Source: CAYRZL01 sp964428795 (lineage in GTDB: Bacteria; Bacillota; Clostridia; Lachnospirales; Lachnospiraceae). Taken from it: a stretch of 64,000 nucleotides of DNA. The stretch spans positions 1-64,000 of the forward strand of contig CAYRZL010000005.1 of NCBI GenBank assembly GCA_964428795.1, in the 5' to 3' direction. A model generated the notes under the pieces. The model ran no database searches. It was not told the origin of the DNA and worked only from the letters and a program-made list of their open reading frames with translations. Position 1 is the first letter of the stretch, and each line of letters opens with the position of its first letter. This document shows positions 1 through 7,861 of this stretch, piece after piece. The position numbers and the translations under genes were made by a program.

Positions 1-45
1 GCTATTGACGCATGTCCGGTGAATGCGATCTCATGGGAAAACTAA
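1..45 (+). CDS. C-terminal end of a ferredoxin-like 4Fe-4S protein (partial)
   Basis: The first reading frame is open from the window edge to TAA at 43-45 and ends AIDACPVNAISWEN. The pattern C-P-V-N-A-I is the end of a bacterial-type 4Fe-4S ferredoxin cluster motif (last Cys followed by Pro). Everything upstream is outside the window, so whether this is a small ferredoxin or the tail of a larger iron-sulfur protein cannot be told. A hairpin follows 11 bases later, consistent with a true gene end. Confidence 0.55.
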   Translation, partial: AIDACPVNAISWEN

Positions 46-56
46 ATCCGGTAATG

Positions 57-92
57 AAGGCAATTTCAAATAATCCATTTGGAATTGCCTTT
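57..92 (+). terminator. Terminator after the partial ferredoxin-like gene
   Basis: A 14-bp stem (AAGGCAATTTCAAA against TTTGGAATTGCCTT, one G-T wobble, 7-nt loop) is followed by a T-rich run. It lies directly behind the stop codon at 45. Bases 93-173 show no gene: a 61-codon open frame there has no ribosome site and no recognisable sequence. Confidence 0.65.
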
Positions 93-173
93 ATATTTAT
101 TAACTATTGAAATTTTACTTTTCATTTTTATTTTTTCAAAAACAGCAATATTTCTGCGATTTTCACAAAAAAG

Positions 174-240
174 CATTTGGCACCTATGTTTGACGAAACC
201 AAAAAAACAAATTGACACTCCTTTTTGTTATGTGTTATAC
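174..240 (+). promoter_or_regulatory. Promoter of the regulator operon with conserved upstream block
   Basis: TTGACA (212-217), a 17-nt spacer and TTATAC (235-240) form a good vegetative promoter. The stretch 174-217 is related to 3502-3545, upstream of the heme operon: 32 of 44 positions agree, including GTTTGACG, and the offset from the -35 box is identical (38 nt). The two promoters therefore look like paralogous or co-regulated sites. Confidence 0.7.
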
Positions 241-246
241 CTAAAC

Positions 247-264
247 TTAGGTAGTTGTAGCTAA
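247..264. promoter_or_regulatory. Putative DtxR-type operator, copy 1
   Basis: TTAGGTAGTTGTAGCTAA is an 18-bp near-palindrome (7-bp arms, one mismatch) starting 6 nt after the -10 box, where a bound repressor would block transcription. It overlaps a second palindrome, ACCTAA-AC-TTAGGT (239-252). The TTAGG/CCTAA half-sites resemble known DtxR/IdeR operators. A perfect version of the 18-mer precedes the heme operon (3574-3591). Confidence 0.6.
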
Positions 265-306
265 CTATCGTCATTCTTTGACAAAAGAGGGGGGAGTGAT
301 GAGCGG

Positions 307-1185
307 ATGGAAAATGAATTAAATCCGGAAGAAAGCTTTAATGGAGAAATCGGAAATAATATGTTTTATTCAAAGGAAGAGCGGGAAGAAGATATATTGG
401 AAACCCTGTATCTTTGGTGGAAAGAAGGAAAGCCATTGACCATCCCTCAGATCTGCATGGATTTTGACATTACAAAACGTGAAATGTCTTATTACATAAA
501 ACAGATGGTAAAACATGGATATTTGAGAGAACCTGAGAAGAATGGCAACTTAGAGTTGACCGCATTCGGAAAAGCGGAGGGGGCAGAATGTCTGCTTCGC
601 CATCAGCATTTGACTCAGTTTCTCCAAATGATTTGCGGACTGGATGAAGAGAGAGCAGAGGAAAATGCTTGCCGGATGGAGCATGTAGTCAGCGGAGAAG
701 TTCTTCATGGAATCTGTGATTTTATCAAATATGGAGATACTTATGATCGTGTAGTAAAAAATGCAAACCTTCGTATTTTTTATGATGAAGGAATTTACGA
801 ATTTTGTATGAGCATTTACTGCACGGAAAAGAGATATCCCCGTGTGCTGGCAAAAGAAAACGACTGGTTTTCGGACAGCGTATTTTTAGAAATCAGCAAT
901 GAAAAAAGTTATTTTTATTTGAAGGAAACTGCAGAGCATTTGGACTATGACGGTCTTTGGTATAAGAGTGAATTTGAATGGAAGAAGGCAGTAAAAACAA
1001 AGAAAGGATTTCAGATTCCCACAGATGTATTTTCTTTTACATTCAGCCCTAAAATGCCTGTCACAGAAGGATATTGCATCCTCGCATTTTGTTCTGAAAA
1101 AGATGCGGAGCCGGCGGAGAAAAATTATCGGGAGTTAAATGTACATATCTGGCAGGGAGAGGTGAATGAATATGGCTCAAGGTGA
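307..1185 (+). CDS. DtxR/MntR-family metal-dependent transcriptional regulator
   Basis: 292 residues. Residues 25-75 form a winged helix. Residues 85-140 match the DtxR dimerisation and metal-binding segment, with the line A-C-R-M-E-H-V at 121-127. Visible candidate ligands are Asp29, Glu32, His99, Glu118, Cys122, Glu125 and His126, the expected DtxR/MntR positions, so metal binding is likely. The C-terminal half (about 150-292) is not the SH3-like domain of classical DtxR and I do not recognise it; the next gene has a similar one. The ATG follows GGGGGGAGTG about 10 nt upstream; an ATG at 299 stops at once. A palindrome at its promoter suggests autoregulation. Likely job: iron or manganese sensing for the downstream heme operon (inference). 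Confidence 0.75.
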   Translation: MENELNPEESFNGEIGNNMFYSKEEREEDILETLYLWWKEGKPLTIPQICMDFDITKREMSYYIKQMVKHGYLREPEKNGNLELTAFGKAEGAECLLRHQHLTQFLQMICGLDEERAEENACRMEHVVSGEVLHGICDFIKYGDTYDRVVKNANLRIFYDEGIYEFCMSIYCTEKRYPRVLAKENDWFSDSVFLEISNEKSYFYLKETAEHLDYDGLWYKSEFEWKKAVKTKKGFQIPTDVFSFTFSPKMPVTEGYCILAFCSEKDAEPAEKNYRELNVHIWQGEVNEYGSR

Positions 1186-2014
1186 AAATTTTAAGAGAGA
1201 TAATCTTCCGACCATGCAGCAGATTCGATACCTGATGGAGTTGGAAAAGCTGGAAAACAAGCGTGGAAATGTTGCAATGATATCTGAAATCTGCGGCGTA
1301 CATCACGGTTCTGTCAGCCGCTATTTAAAAATAAGCTATGAAAACGGATTATTGACTAAAGATTATAAATTTACAAATGCAGGACGGGTATGGATTGCAA
1401 AATATAAAAAACTGATTTACGATCTGGAAGACTATTTCAAAAACGTTGGTCTGGCAAAGGAAGAAATTCCTGCTGCTGTCAAAAAAATGATTGAGAGTCT
1501 TGACTATCATGTCTTAACCAGCATGATCCGCACCGATCAGGAAATGCGCAGGAAACATTCATCCAATAAGGACAAATGGAAAACTCCTTCCAAAAACTTT
1601 CTCAGTGAGGTTCTCAAATATGGTACTGAACCCATAAGCTTTATGCTGTTTCGAATGGACCACCAGAAAGGCTATGGCGTATCAATGGCAAACAGAGGTT
1701 TTGAACGACCTGCCCTGTTGCGCCATAACAAGCGGGGAAGCTGGATTCAGCTCACCCTAAAGGAGATGAGCGCAGAATCCCGCATGACCGGAGAAATGAT
1801 GACAGGATACATGAAATCTCTGAAATATGAAGAAAATGGCGTTCTTCTGCAGGCTGAAATTAAGGACGGAAAACTGCGGATTCCACTGGAAGCCTGCCAT
1901 TTTATAAAGAAACGGGGCGGCGAGGTAATGGGGATGATCCCAGTTACCGTAACCTGTAGTGTTGGACGAAATCATATGCCGGAGAGCACTGCAATTTTGG
2001 TTTTCTGGTTATAA
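1166..2014 (+). CDS. Second DtxR-like regulator, apparently without the metal site
   Basis: 282 residues, overlapping the previous gene by 20 nt and probably translationally coupled. GGGAGAGGTG precedes ATG 1166; ATG 1172 is an equally possible start. The N-terminus is a winged helix followed by helices arranged as in DtxR proteins, but the C-x-x-E-H ligand motif of its neighbour is absent: the matching stretch reads KKMIESLDYHV. The C-terminal half (about 150-282) resembles that of the first regulator in several short blocks (S-[YW]-x-LKE, IP-x(4)-F, and a final CSVGRNHMPESTAILVF against TFSPKMPVTEGYCILAF). I infer a diverged paralogue that may form a heteromer with, or modulate, the metal-sensing protein. 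The family call rests on this alignment by eye. Confidence 0.6.
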   Translation: MNMAQGENFKRDNLPTMQQIRYLMELEKLENKRGNVAMISEICGVHHGSVSRYLKISYENGLLTKDYKFTNAGRVWIAKYKKLIYDLEDYFKNVGLAKEEIPAAVKKMIESLDYHVLTSMIRTDQEMRRKHSSNKDKWKTPSKNFLSEVLKYGTEPISFMLFRMDHQKGYGVSMANRGFERPALLRHNKRGSWIQLTLKEMSAESRMTGEMMTGYMKSLKYEENGVLLQAEIKDGKLRIPLEACHFIKKRGGEVMGMIPVTVTCSVGRNHMPESTAILVFWL

Positions 2015-2043
2015 TAAAAGCAAAGAAAAAATAAAATTTGAAG

Positions 2044-2067
2044 AGGATGGCTGCGGTCATCCTTTTT
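2044..2067 (+). terminator. Terminator of the regulator pair
   Basis: AGGATG-gctgcggt-CATCCT followed by TTTT, 30 nt after the stop codon. The same 20-base hairpin occurs on the other strand at 62591-62610, the only other copy noticed in this window. Confidence 0.75.
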
Positions 2068-2093
2068 GAATGCAATAATTTATAAAATAGTAA

Positions 2094-2122
2094 TTGACAT
2101 ATTCTTTGTTCTCATTTATAAT
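2094..2122 (+). promoter_or_regulatory. Consensus promoter of the Rpn-family gene
   Basis: TTGACA (2094-2099), a 17-nt spacer and TATAAT (2117-2122): a perfect vegetative promoter. Transcription from about 2129 gives a leader of about 180 nt before the ATG at 2309. The leader holds no credible gene; a 63-codon open frame on its opposite strand has no homology or ribosome site. Confidence 0.8.
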
Positions 2123-2216
2123 CATGGTATCAAAAGATAACATATATAGAAAGATATGTGAAACCCTTCGCCTGTCTGCCATATCCGGCGTTCTGATACA
2201 GGTGTAGATGTCTGGC

Positions 2217-2302
2217 ATTCGCCATTTTTCACATGTAGCAGTAATCATGAAAAACGGCGAATCGGGAGATCAAAGCTCCTTTTTTGCCTTCAAAAAAGGA
2301 GG
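2217..2302 (+). promoter_or_regulatory. Structured 5' leader sequestering the Shine-Dalgarno site
   Basis: Three hairpins can form. (1) ATTCGCCATTTTTCACATG (2217-2235) pairs with CATGAAAAACGGCGAAT (2246-2262). (2) GGAG (2265-2268) pairs with CTCC (2276-2279) and is followed by six T, like a weak intrinsic terminator. (3) CTCCTTTTTT (2276-2285) pairs perfectly, 10 bp with a 6-nt loop, with AAAAAAGGAG (2292-2301), which contains the ribosome site. Hairpins 2 and 3 exclude each other. I infer strong post-transcriptional control of the nuclease gene; the signal is unknown. Confidence 0.5.
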
Positions 2303-2308
2303 AATTGG

Positions 2309-3340
2309 ATGAGTACGGAAAGCAATACCGTTATGTATCAGACAGTGGAAGAAATTTTTGCGAAAGAGGGACTCCCGGAGGAAATCAAAACGGAAGTTCA
2401 TTTATGGGATGAAATTCTGAAAAAGGAATTTTTTGTCATGCCGCAGCATATGCTGCCTCTTATCACGGAAGCACACGGGAAAGTGTATGCGCCGGGAACT
2501 ACCACAGAGCCTGTGGCGAGCGAATATTCTGTGGAACGTTCTCCGAGCGGTGAGATCACATCTGTCCGGGCGGATTCTATGCTTCGGGTGAACGGTACGG
2601 ATGTATATCATTTTGAATGTGAAATAAAGATGGATGCTACCATCATCCTGCGGGTTATCGAATATTCTGTCCAGGAAGCGCTTGCACATGCAGAAAAGCT
2701 CCGGTCGATAGAAGGAGAAAGTGAGATATATCAGATACGTTTTCCAAGGTCAGCGGTGATGCTTCTGCAAAATAAAAGGCATATGCCATCAGAATTTATC
2801 TGCAAAATGATTCTGCCGGATGATTATATATACACATACAGGATTCCGACGATCCGCGTTCAGGATTATACACTTGATGAAATCCGGGAAAAAAAGCTTT
2901 ATCCACTGATCCCTTTTTTACCGATCCGTTTTCGGAAAGAATTGGAAAAAGAGCATCCCAATATAAAAAAGATCCTTCAAGATGTTAAAATATTTTATAA
3001 TGGAATCATAGCAATGCTGGATGAAGCAATGGATCGGGATGAACTGAGCGAGACAAATTATAAATCTGTGCTGTTGTCTCTGTTACGGAAATCCCTGCTT
3101 CGCGTATTTAGTAAAAATGAACAACTTTTAACGGAGGTGAATAAAATGTCAATGCCGCTATTGGAGCTGGAATTTGAAAAAATTGAGAGATTAGAAAATG
3201 AACTCGATAAAAAAGATGTCGAACTCAATAAAAAAGATGTCGAACTCGATAAAAAAGATGATGAACTCAATAAAAAAGACGTTGAACTCAAAGTTTTACG
3301 ATCTTTGCTGAAAAAACATCATATAGAAATACCATCATAA
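2309..3340 (+). CDS. Rpn-family PD-(D/E)XK nuclease (recombination-promoting nuclease / putative transposase)
   Basis: 343 residues. The N-terminal two thirds read like the Rpn/PDDEXK-type nuclease family, once called putative transposases. The core includes an acidic residue in a strand near 85-95 followed by HFECEIKMD, giving the E-x-K of the nuclease fold. Rpn proteins are DNA endonucleases linked to RecA-independent recombination and, in some cases, phage defence. The C-terminus (about 283-335) is a charged coiled coil of heptads ELDKKDV/ELNKKDV encoded by a 21-nt tandem repeat. AAAGGAGG at 2295-2302 fixes the start. Monocistronic, with its own promoter and terminator. No inverted repeats bound it as an insertion sequence. 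Confidence 0.75.
   Translation: MSTESNTVMYQTVEEIFAKEGLPEEIKTEVHLWDEILKKEFFVMPQHMLPLITEAHGKVYAPGTTTEPVASEYSVERSPSGEITSVRADSMLRVNGTDVYHFECEIKMDATIILRVIEYSVQEALAHAEKLRSIEGESEIYQIRFPRSAVMLLQNKRHMPSEFICKMILPDDYIYTYRIPTIRVQDYTLDEIREKKLYPLIPFLPIRFRKELEKEHPNIKKILQDVKIFYNGIIAMLDEAMDRDELSETNYKSVLLSLLRKSLLRVFSKNEQLLTEVNKMSMPLLELEFEKIERLENELDKKDVELNKKDVELDKKDDELNKKDVELKVLRSLLKKHHIEIPS
3200..3289 (+). repeat. Tandem 21-nt repeat coding for heptads
   Basis: Four complete 21-nt units beginning GAACTC plus a fifth GAACTC. Position 7 alternates G, A, G, A, so units 1+2 and 3+4 look like a 42-nt duplication. Encodes E-L-[DN]-K-K-D-[VD]. In-frame copy-number change would lengthen or shorten the coiled coil without breaking the gene. 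Confidence 0.9.
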
Positions 3341-3360
3341 TGCATTTGAAAAATATTGAT

Positions 3361-3413
3361 AAAACGGGCCATTACCGTATCGCTGTAAGTAACGGTAATG
3401 GCTCGTTTTTTCT
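3361..3413 (+). terminator. Strong terminator after the Rpn gene
   Basis: AACGGGCCATTACCGT pairs with ACGGTAATGGCTCGTT (16 bp, one G-T wobble), followed by TTTTT. Bases 3414-3501 hold nothing recognisable; after that comes the heme-operon promoter. Confidence 0.85.
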
Positions 3414-3501
3414 TATTGAGAAAACTTATCAGGGCATGAAAATATTTTAAAAAAAATGAAAATCAGAAAAAATGTTGTATTTTAGGGAAATAAAGAAAAT
3501 C

Positions 3502-3569
3502 CATTTCGCACACACGTTTGACGGGGCAAAAAATAATAATTGACTTGATAAAATATGTCATGCTATATA
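3502..3569 (+). promoter_or_regulatory. Promoter of the heme-uptake operon with conserved upstream block
   Basis: TTGACT (3540-3545), an 18-nt spacer and TATATA (3564-3569). The 44 bases 3502-3545 match 174-217 at 32 positions with the same spacing, pointing to a shared upstream activator site or a duplicated promoter. Confidence 0.65.
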
Positions 3570-3573
3570 AATT

Positions 3574-3591
3574 TTAGATAGTTTTATCTAA
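3574..3591. promoter_or_regulatory. Putative DtxR-type operator, copy 2 (perfect palindrome)
   Basis: TTAGATA-GTTT-TATCTAA, a perfect inverted repeat 4 nt behind the -10 box, covering the expected start of transcription. It shares TTAG.TAGTT.TA.CTAA with the site at 247-264. A second palindrome, CCCAA-ATTAAC-TTGGG, follows at 3592-3607. The position implies repression when metal is plentiful. Confidence 0.65.
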
Positions 3592-3637
3592 CCCAAATTA
3601 ACTTGGGATAATGAAAGCTACAGGGAGGAGTAAAATC

Positions 3638-6600
3638 ATGAGTAAAACATTGAAACTCAGAATAAAGCGTGTTTTTATTACGCTAATGGCATTTGCCATG
3701 ATATTTAATTTTAATATGGCAAATGTTTTTGCCGAAAGCACAGAAGACGATTACTATGCTTTTCCAGAGACAAAACCAACAGCAAGTATACCATCAAACA
3801 TACCTGAAGGTACATATGAGGTACCGGTATATATGTATGCAAGATATACGGAAGAAGCTTCCATGGGAAATGGTGCTATTGGTCATACTGCTGCCATTAC
3901 TGTAGAAAATGGTACAGCAACAGCATACCTGGAATTTCATGACATGCCATTTCTGGATGCCTATGGACATTTGGAACAGCTGTGGTATTACGATACAGAG
4001 GGAAATCGATGCAGCGTAGAAGTGGATGAAACGGAATGGCTGATAAATGAATCTACAATGGATCGTGTAAAAACTATTCGCAAATGTCATTTTGTATTGC
4101 CGACCACAGATGCTGAAATTGTGTGTCGTGTCAAAGTAGATGCAATGGGAGATTCAGAACAGGATGCAAGACTGGTGTTTGATTATAGCGGACTGAGCGG
4201 ATCTTCCAATACGGTAGATACAACTGCCCTGAATAATAAGATCAAAGAAGCAGAAGCTATATCAAATGATAATGGTATCTATACGGATGAAAGCTATGCA
4301 TCTTTACAGGAGATAATCGAACTGGCAAAACTTGCAGTTTCAGCCCCTGATCTGACAGATGAATATGCAGCCGGTTTTATCACATTGCTTCAAGGCGCTA
4401 TTGATGGGCTTGAGAAAAAAGGAACAGACACACCAGATAATCCGGATGTCCCTGATGTTCCAATTACTGAGTTAGAAGCCAAAATTGCAGAAGCGGAAAT
4501 CGAATTAAACAGATCCTATCAGTACACAAGTGAAAGTATTGAGGCTTTGACAGAGGTCATTGATATAGCGAAAAATGCCCTTACAGCACCAGATTTGACA
4601 GAAGAATATGCACAGGATCTGGCTGAATTGCTGCAGGGAAAAATAGATGAATTGAAAGTTAATCATGCGACACTGAAGTATGTGCTGAACATAGCAAAAA
4701 GCTATAACAACGATGACGGTTCATATACAGAAGATAGTTTTGAAATATTACAAACCTGTATTGCTGAAGCAGAAAAAGCACTGGAATCAGAGGATGAACT
4801 TTCCTATGATGATTCTTCAAGACTGGAGAATAAATTATTCAGTGCCGTAAACAATCTTAAAGAAGCAGTTACACCGGTGGAGCTTGAAGATGGATATTAC
4901 GAAACAACAGTTACTTATTATCTGGGATCTTATGGTTTGGATGACGGTATAAATATACATACAGACGTTGAAGACGAATTCATGAAAAGTGTGTTTGGCC
5001 CGAAGATGAAATTCAAGCTGGAAGATGGTATCTATACACTGATATTTACGCCTTTGATTGACGAAAATGAAAAGTACTATTTTTCAGATATTACTATCAG
5101 CAATCATTTGTATGGGTACGGTTCCATGGAGGGAACAAAAGAAATAGATTACTGTGGCTCCAAACACAATGTTTTTGATGCGGGAAAAACAATAATCCAG
5201 GCAGCGATAGATAATCAGTATTCACGCAAAAGCATGTATCTTTATCTTTCGGGTTACTCCAAAGAAGAACAGAGCAACAATCATGAGAATGTAACCGCTG
5301 TTCATGGTGACAATGGGAAATATGTTTCATTAAACTTTACGGATATTGATATTGATTGGGCGAATGCTGTAAAGATCGGTGAAATATCTATTGATAAATC
5401 TGAATTAGAAAAAGAACTTGAATTTGCGGATTATATGTTTTCCACAGATTTGAGCAAATTTACAGATGCATCTGTAGCAGCCTATAAAGCGGCTTATGAT
5501 GCAGCGAAGGAAATATTTTACAGCGAAACAGTAAAGCAATCTGAAGTAAGGGAAGCAACGGAGAAATTGAATAAAGCTTCCTACGAACTTGTAAAAAATG
5601 ATATCTATTTAAATGCAAAAATTCTGGAAGCATCCGCTATTGCACGCGGAGATGCATCCGATGAAAAATGGAACGCATTACAAAACGCAATCAGTGATGC
5701 AACAGCGGTTTTAGAAAACACAAATGCAACCCAGGAACAGTTGAAGGAACAAATTACTAAACTGGCAGATGCAGTTGCAGATTTCACAAAAGTGACGATT
5801 GACACATCTGCATTGGAAGAAAAAATTGCTGATGCAGAAGCAATTCATAATGATGATGGTAAGTATACAGCAGAAAGCTATACTTCACTGCAAGAGATAA
5901 TCGCACTGGCGAAAAGTGCGTTGACTGCTCCCGATCTGACCCAGGAATATGCTGAGCAATTCACACTTTTACTGCAGAGTAAAATCGATGCATTAGAAGA
6001 GGTGTCAGAGCCAATACCGGATGTTTCCGGGAAATATACCGTTTCTATTGAACTTCGTCAATTTGGAAACGAAGACTTGTCCATGGGTAATGAAGCCATC
6101 GTTCCGGAAGCAGTACTTGTAGTTTCAGAAAGTGGGAGCGCCACATTGGAAATGGATCTGAAGTCATTAACCTATCTGGGACGTGACGGATATCTTGGCT
6201 GGATGAAAAAGGTGACAAAAGTTCTTTCCGAGAATAACTATCATTATCCAATAGAGATTCTTACTGAGGATGCTGCGGTTTTGGAAGAATATGAAAATGT
6301 CTATGACAATTTCAATGATCCTGACAGCAGCTATGCCGATACAGAAGTTGTTAATACATGGTATCCGAAGAAAATATCAATTCCTGTGACCATAGATATT
6401 GATGCATCAACCGGAACCATAAGCGGAGAAGATGATATTCTGGTACAGGTCTATGTTCCGGTAATGGAAAACATCCTGTCCGGCGGCGGAACAAAATTTG
6501 CTCGAATCATTGTAGACTGGAGCACATTAAAAGAAGCAGAAGAGATTGATGAAACCGTGGATAGAACTGCATTGAAAAATGCTGTTGAAGATGCACAGAC

Positions 6601-7843
6601 AAAACTTTCACAGACAGAGACATATACATCTGCAAGCTTAGATGCGTTAGAGAAAATTTTAAATGAGGCAATAAATGTGCTGAATGATGACAATGCATCA
6701 CAATCTCAGATCGATGCCAAAAGAATTGAATTGAATCATGCATTGAAAGCACTGGTGGAAATCAAGTCAACGGATAGAACTGCCTTGGAATCCATGATTG
6801 CTGACGCAAAGGAAGTTGAAAAAGGTAAACATACGGATACTGCATGGAATGAATTTCAAGATGCAATTACCACAGCGCAGAACTCATACAAAAACAATGA
6901 TCTCACTCAAACTGAAATTGATGCGGCAGTAAATGAACTGAAAGCGGCAATCCAACGTTTTAATAATAGTGAACTGGTTTCTGAGCTTGATAAAAATAAG
7001 CTGGAAGATGGTATTTATTCCCTTACCGGAAATATGGTAAAAGTTGACAAAGAAACAGCATCTATGGCTGACGGTGCAATCAATCATACAATTAAATTGA
7101 CCGTAAAGGATGGGAAATATTATCTTTCCGTAGATTTTAAAGGTTTGGAGATCGGTGCACAATTAGGTTATCTCAGTCAGCTAAAATATTTCGTATCCGG
7201 TTACAGTGTGGATTATTATGGAAATCCGGAAGGTGATACAAAAACCGTTACGATAGATTCTTATCAGAAGGATACATCCGGCAATCTTGTCAGTGACATT
7301 TATGGAACCAATTATCCGGATGTTGTGACTTTCGAACTGATTCCGGAGGCTCTGGAAGATGGCTATGTGCCGCTTCAGGTATTTGTTCCGGTTATGGAAT
7401 CTATTGCAGCCGGAACCGGAACCCAGCCAGTATTCTTAAAGCTGGATTGGAGTACCCTGAAATCTACCACAGCGGACGATCCGGATTTTATTACAGATGA
7501 TTCCAATGACAGTAATAACAATAACAACGATAGCAGCAATAGTAATAACAATAGCAGCAATGATAGTAATACTGGCACAAGTGGAGGACTGACCGGCGGT
7601 GCAAATCTCAGTGGCAGTTCTACTCTGAATGGTGGTTCCAGCCTTACAACGTCCGGCAATTCAAGCTTAAAGAGCGGAACAAGTGGTCTTTCCAGTGGAA
7701 GCTCCAGTCTGAAGTCTGCTTCCGGTGCAAAGACCGGTGATGGAACCATGGCTGGTGGATGGTTTGTTCTTATAATCATTTCCGGACTTGCATTGACAAT
7801 TGTAGCTATAGAAAAAAATGAACGTAAGAAATATACGAACTAG
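3638..7843 (+). CDS. Large NEAT/FIVAR-domain surface protein, probable heme receptor
   Basis: 1401 residues from ATG 3638, which follows AGGGAGGAG. An ATG at 3611 lies before that site and is not preferred. Layout: signal peptide 1-32; NEAT-like domains at about 55-185, 797-963 and 1121-1275, each with an S-M-x(4)-[AI] helix and ending near [FLV]D[YW]S; a diverged beta domain at about 415-577; helical FIVAR-type repeats at about 195-261, 276-341, 343-412, 723-788 and 975-1110; an Asn/Ser/Gly linker 1280-1362; then KTGD and one membrane segment (about 1374-1390) with a basic tail. The usual Y-x3-Y heme motif of NEAT domains is not seen; a Met stands at comparable places (170, 943, 1253). It occupies the place Shr has in streptococcal heme operons. 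Role inferred: capture of heme or hemoprotein at the cell surface. Confidence 0.8.
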   Translation: MSKTLKLRIKRVFITLMAFAMIFNFNMANVFAESTEDDYYAFPETKPTASIPSNIPEGTYEVPVYMYARYTEEASMGNGAIGHTAAITVENGTATAYLEFHDMPFLDAYGHLEQLWYYDTEGNRCSVEVDETEWLINESTMDRVKTIRKCHFVLPTTDAEIVCRVKVDAMGDSEQDARLVFDYSGLSGSSNTVDTTALNNKIKEAEAISNDNGIYTDESYASLQEIIELAKLAVSAPDLTDEYAAGFITLLQGAIDGLEKKGTDTPDNPDVPDVPITELEAKIAEAEIELNRSYQYTSESIEALTEVIDIAKNALTAPDLTEEYAQDLAELLQGKIDELKVNHATLKYVLNIAKSYNNDDGSYTEDSFEILQTCIAEAEKALESEDELSYDDSSRLENKLFSAVNNLKEAVTPVELEDGYYETTVTYYLGSYGLDDGINIHTDVEDEFMKSVFGPKMKFKLEDGIYTLIFTPLIDENEKYYFSDITISNHLYGYGSMEGTKEIDYCGSKHNVFDAGKTIIQAAIDNQYSRKSMYLYLSGYSKEEQSNNHENVTAVHGDNGKYVSLNFTDIDIDWANAVKIGEISIDKSELEKELEFADYMFSTDLSKFTDASVAAYKAAYDAAKEIFYSETVKQSEVREATEKLNKASYELVKNDIYLNAKILEASAIARGDASDEKWNALQNAISDATAVLENTNATQEQLKEQITKLADAVADFTKVTIDTSALEEKIADAEAIHNDDGKYTAESYTSLQEIIALAKSALTAPDLTQEYAEQFTLLLQSKIDALEEVSEPIPDVSGKYTVSIELRQFGNEDLSMGNEAIVPEAVLVVSESGSATLEMDLKSLTYLGRDGYLGWMKKVTKVLSENNYHYPIEILTEDAAVLEEYENVYDNFNDPDSSYADTEVVNTWYPKKISIPVTIDIDASTGTISGEDDILVQVYVPVMENILSGGGTKFARIIVDWSTLKEAEEIDETVDRTALKNAVEDAQTKLSQTETYTSASLDALEKILNEAINVLNDDNASQSQIDAKRIELNHALKALVEIKSTDRTALESMIADAKEVEKGKHTDTAWNEFQDAITTAQNSYKNNDLTQTEIDAAVNELKAAIQRFNNSELVSELDKNKLEDGIYSLTGNMVKVDKETASMADGAINHTIKLTVKDGKYYLSVDFKGLEIGAQLGYLSQLKYFVSGYSVDYYGNPEGDTKTVTIDSYQKDTSGNLVSDIYGTNYPDVVTFELIPEALEDGYVPLQVFVPVMESIAAGTGTQPVFLKLDWSTLKSTTADDPDFITDDSNDSNNNNNDSSNSNNNSSNDSNTGTSGGLTGGANLSGSSTLNGGSSLTTSGNSSLKSGTSGLSSGSSSLKSASGAKTGDGTMAGGWFVLIIISGLALTIVAIEKNERKKYTN

Positions 7844-7861
7844 ACAGCAGGAAGGAAGATT

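Noticed and set aside
2057..2248. 63-codon open frame on the minus strand
   Set aside because: It lies opposite a consensus promoter and structured leader, has no ribosome site and no recognisable protein pattern.
3200..3289. Regular repeats considered as a CRISPR array
   Set aside because: Units are contiguous 21-mers with no spacers and encode heptads in frame.
3058..3291. Serine-rich 77-codon minus-strand frame
   Set aside because: Mirror image of the heptad repeat of the Rpn gene; low complexity only.
2309..3340. Rpn gene taken as part of an insertion sequence
   Set aside because: No terminal inverted repeats or target duplication; it has its own promoter, leader and terminator.
7375..7779. 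134-codon Pro/Leu-rich minus-strand frame
   Set aside because: Shadow of the Asn/Ser/Gly linker of the NEAT protein.
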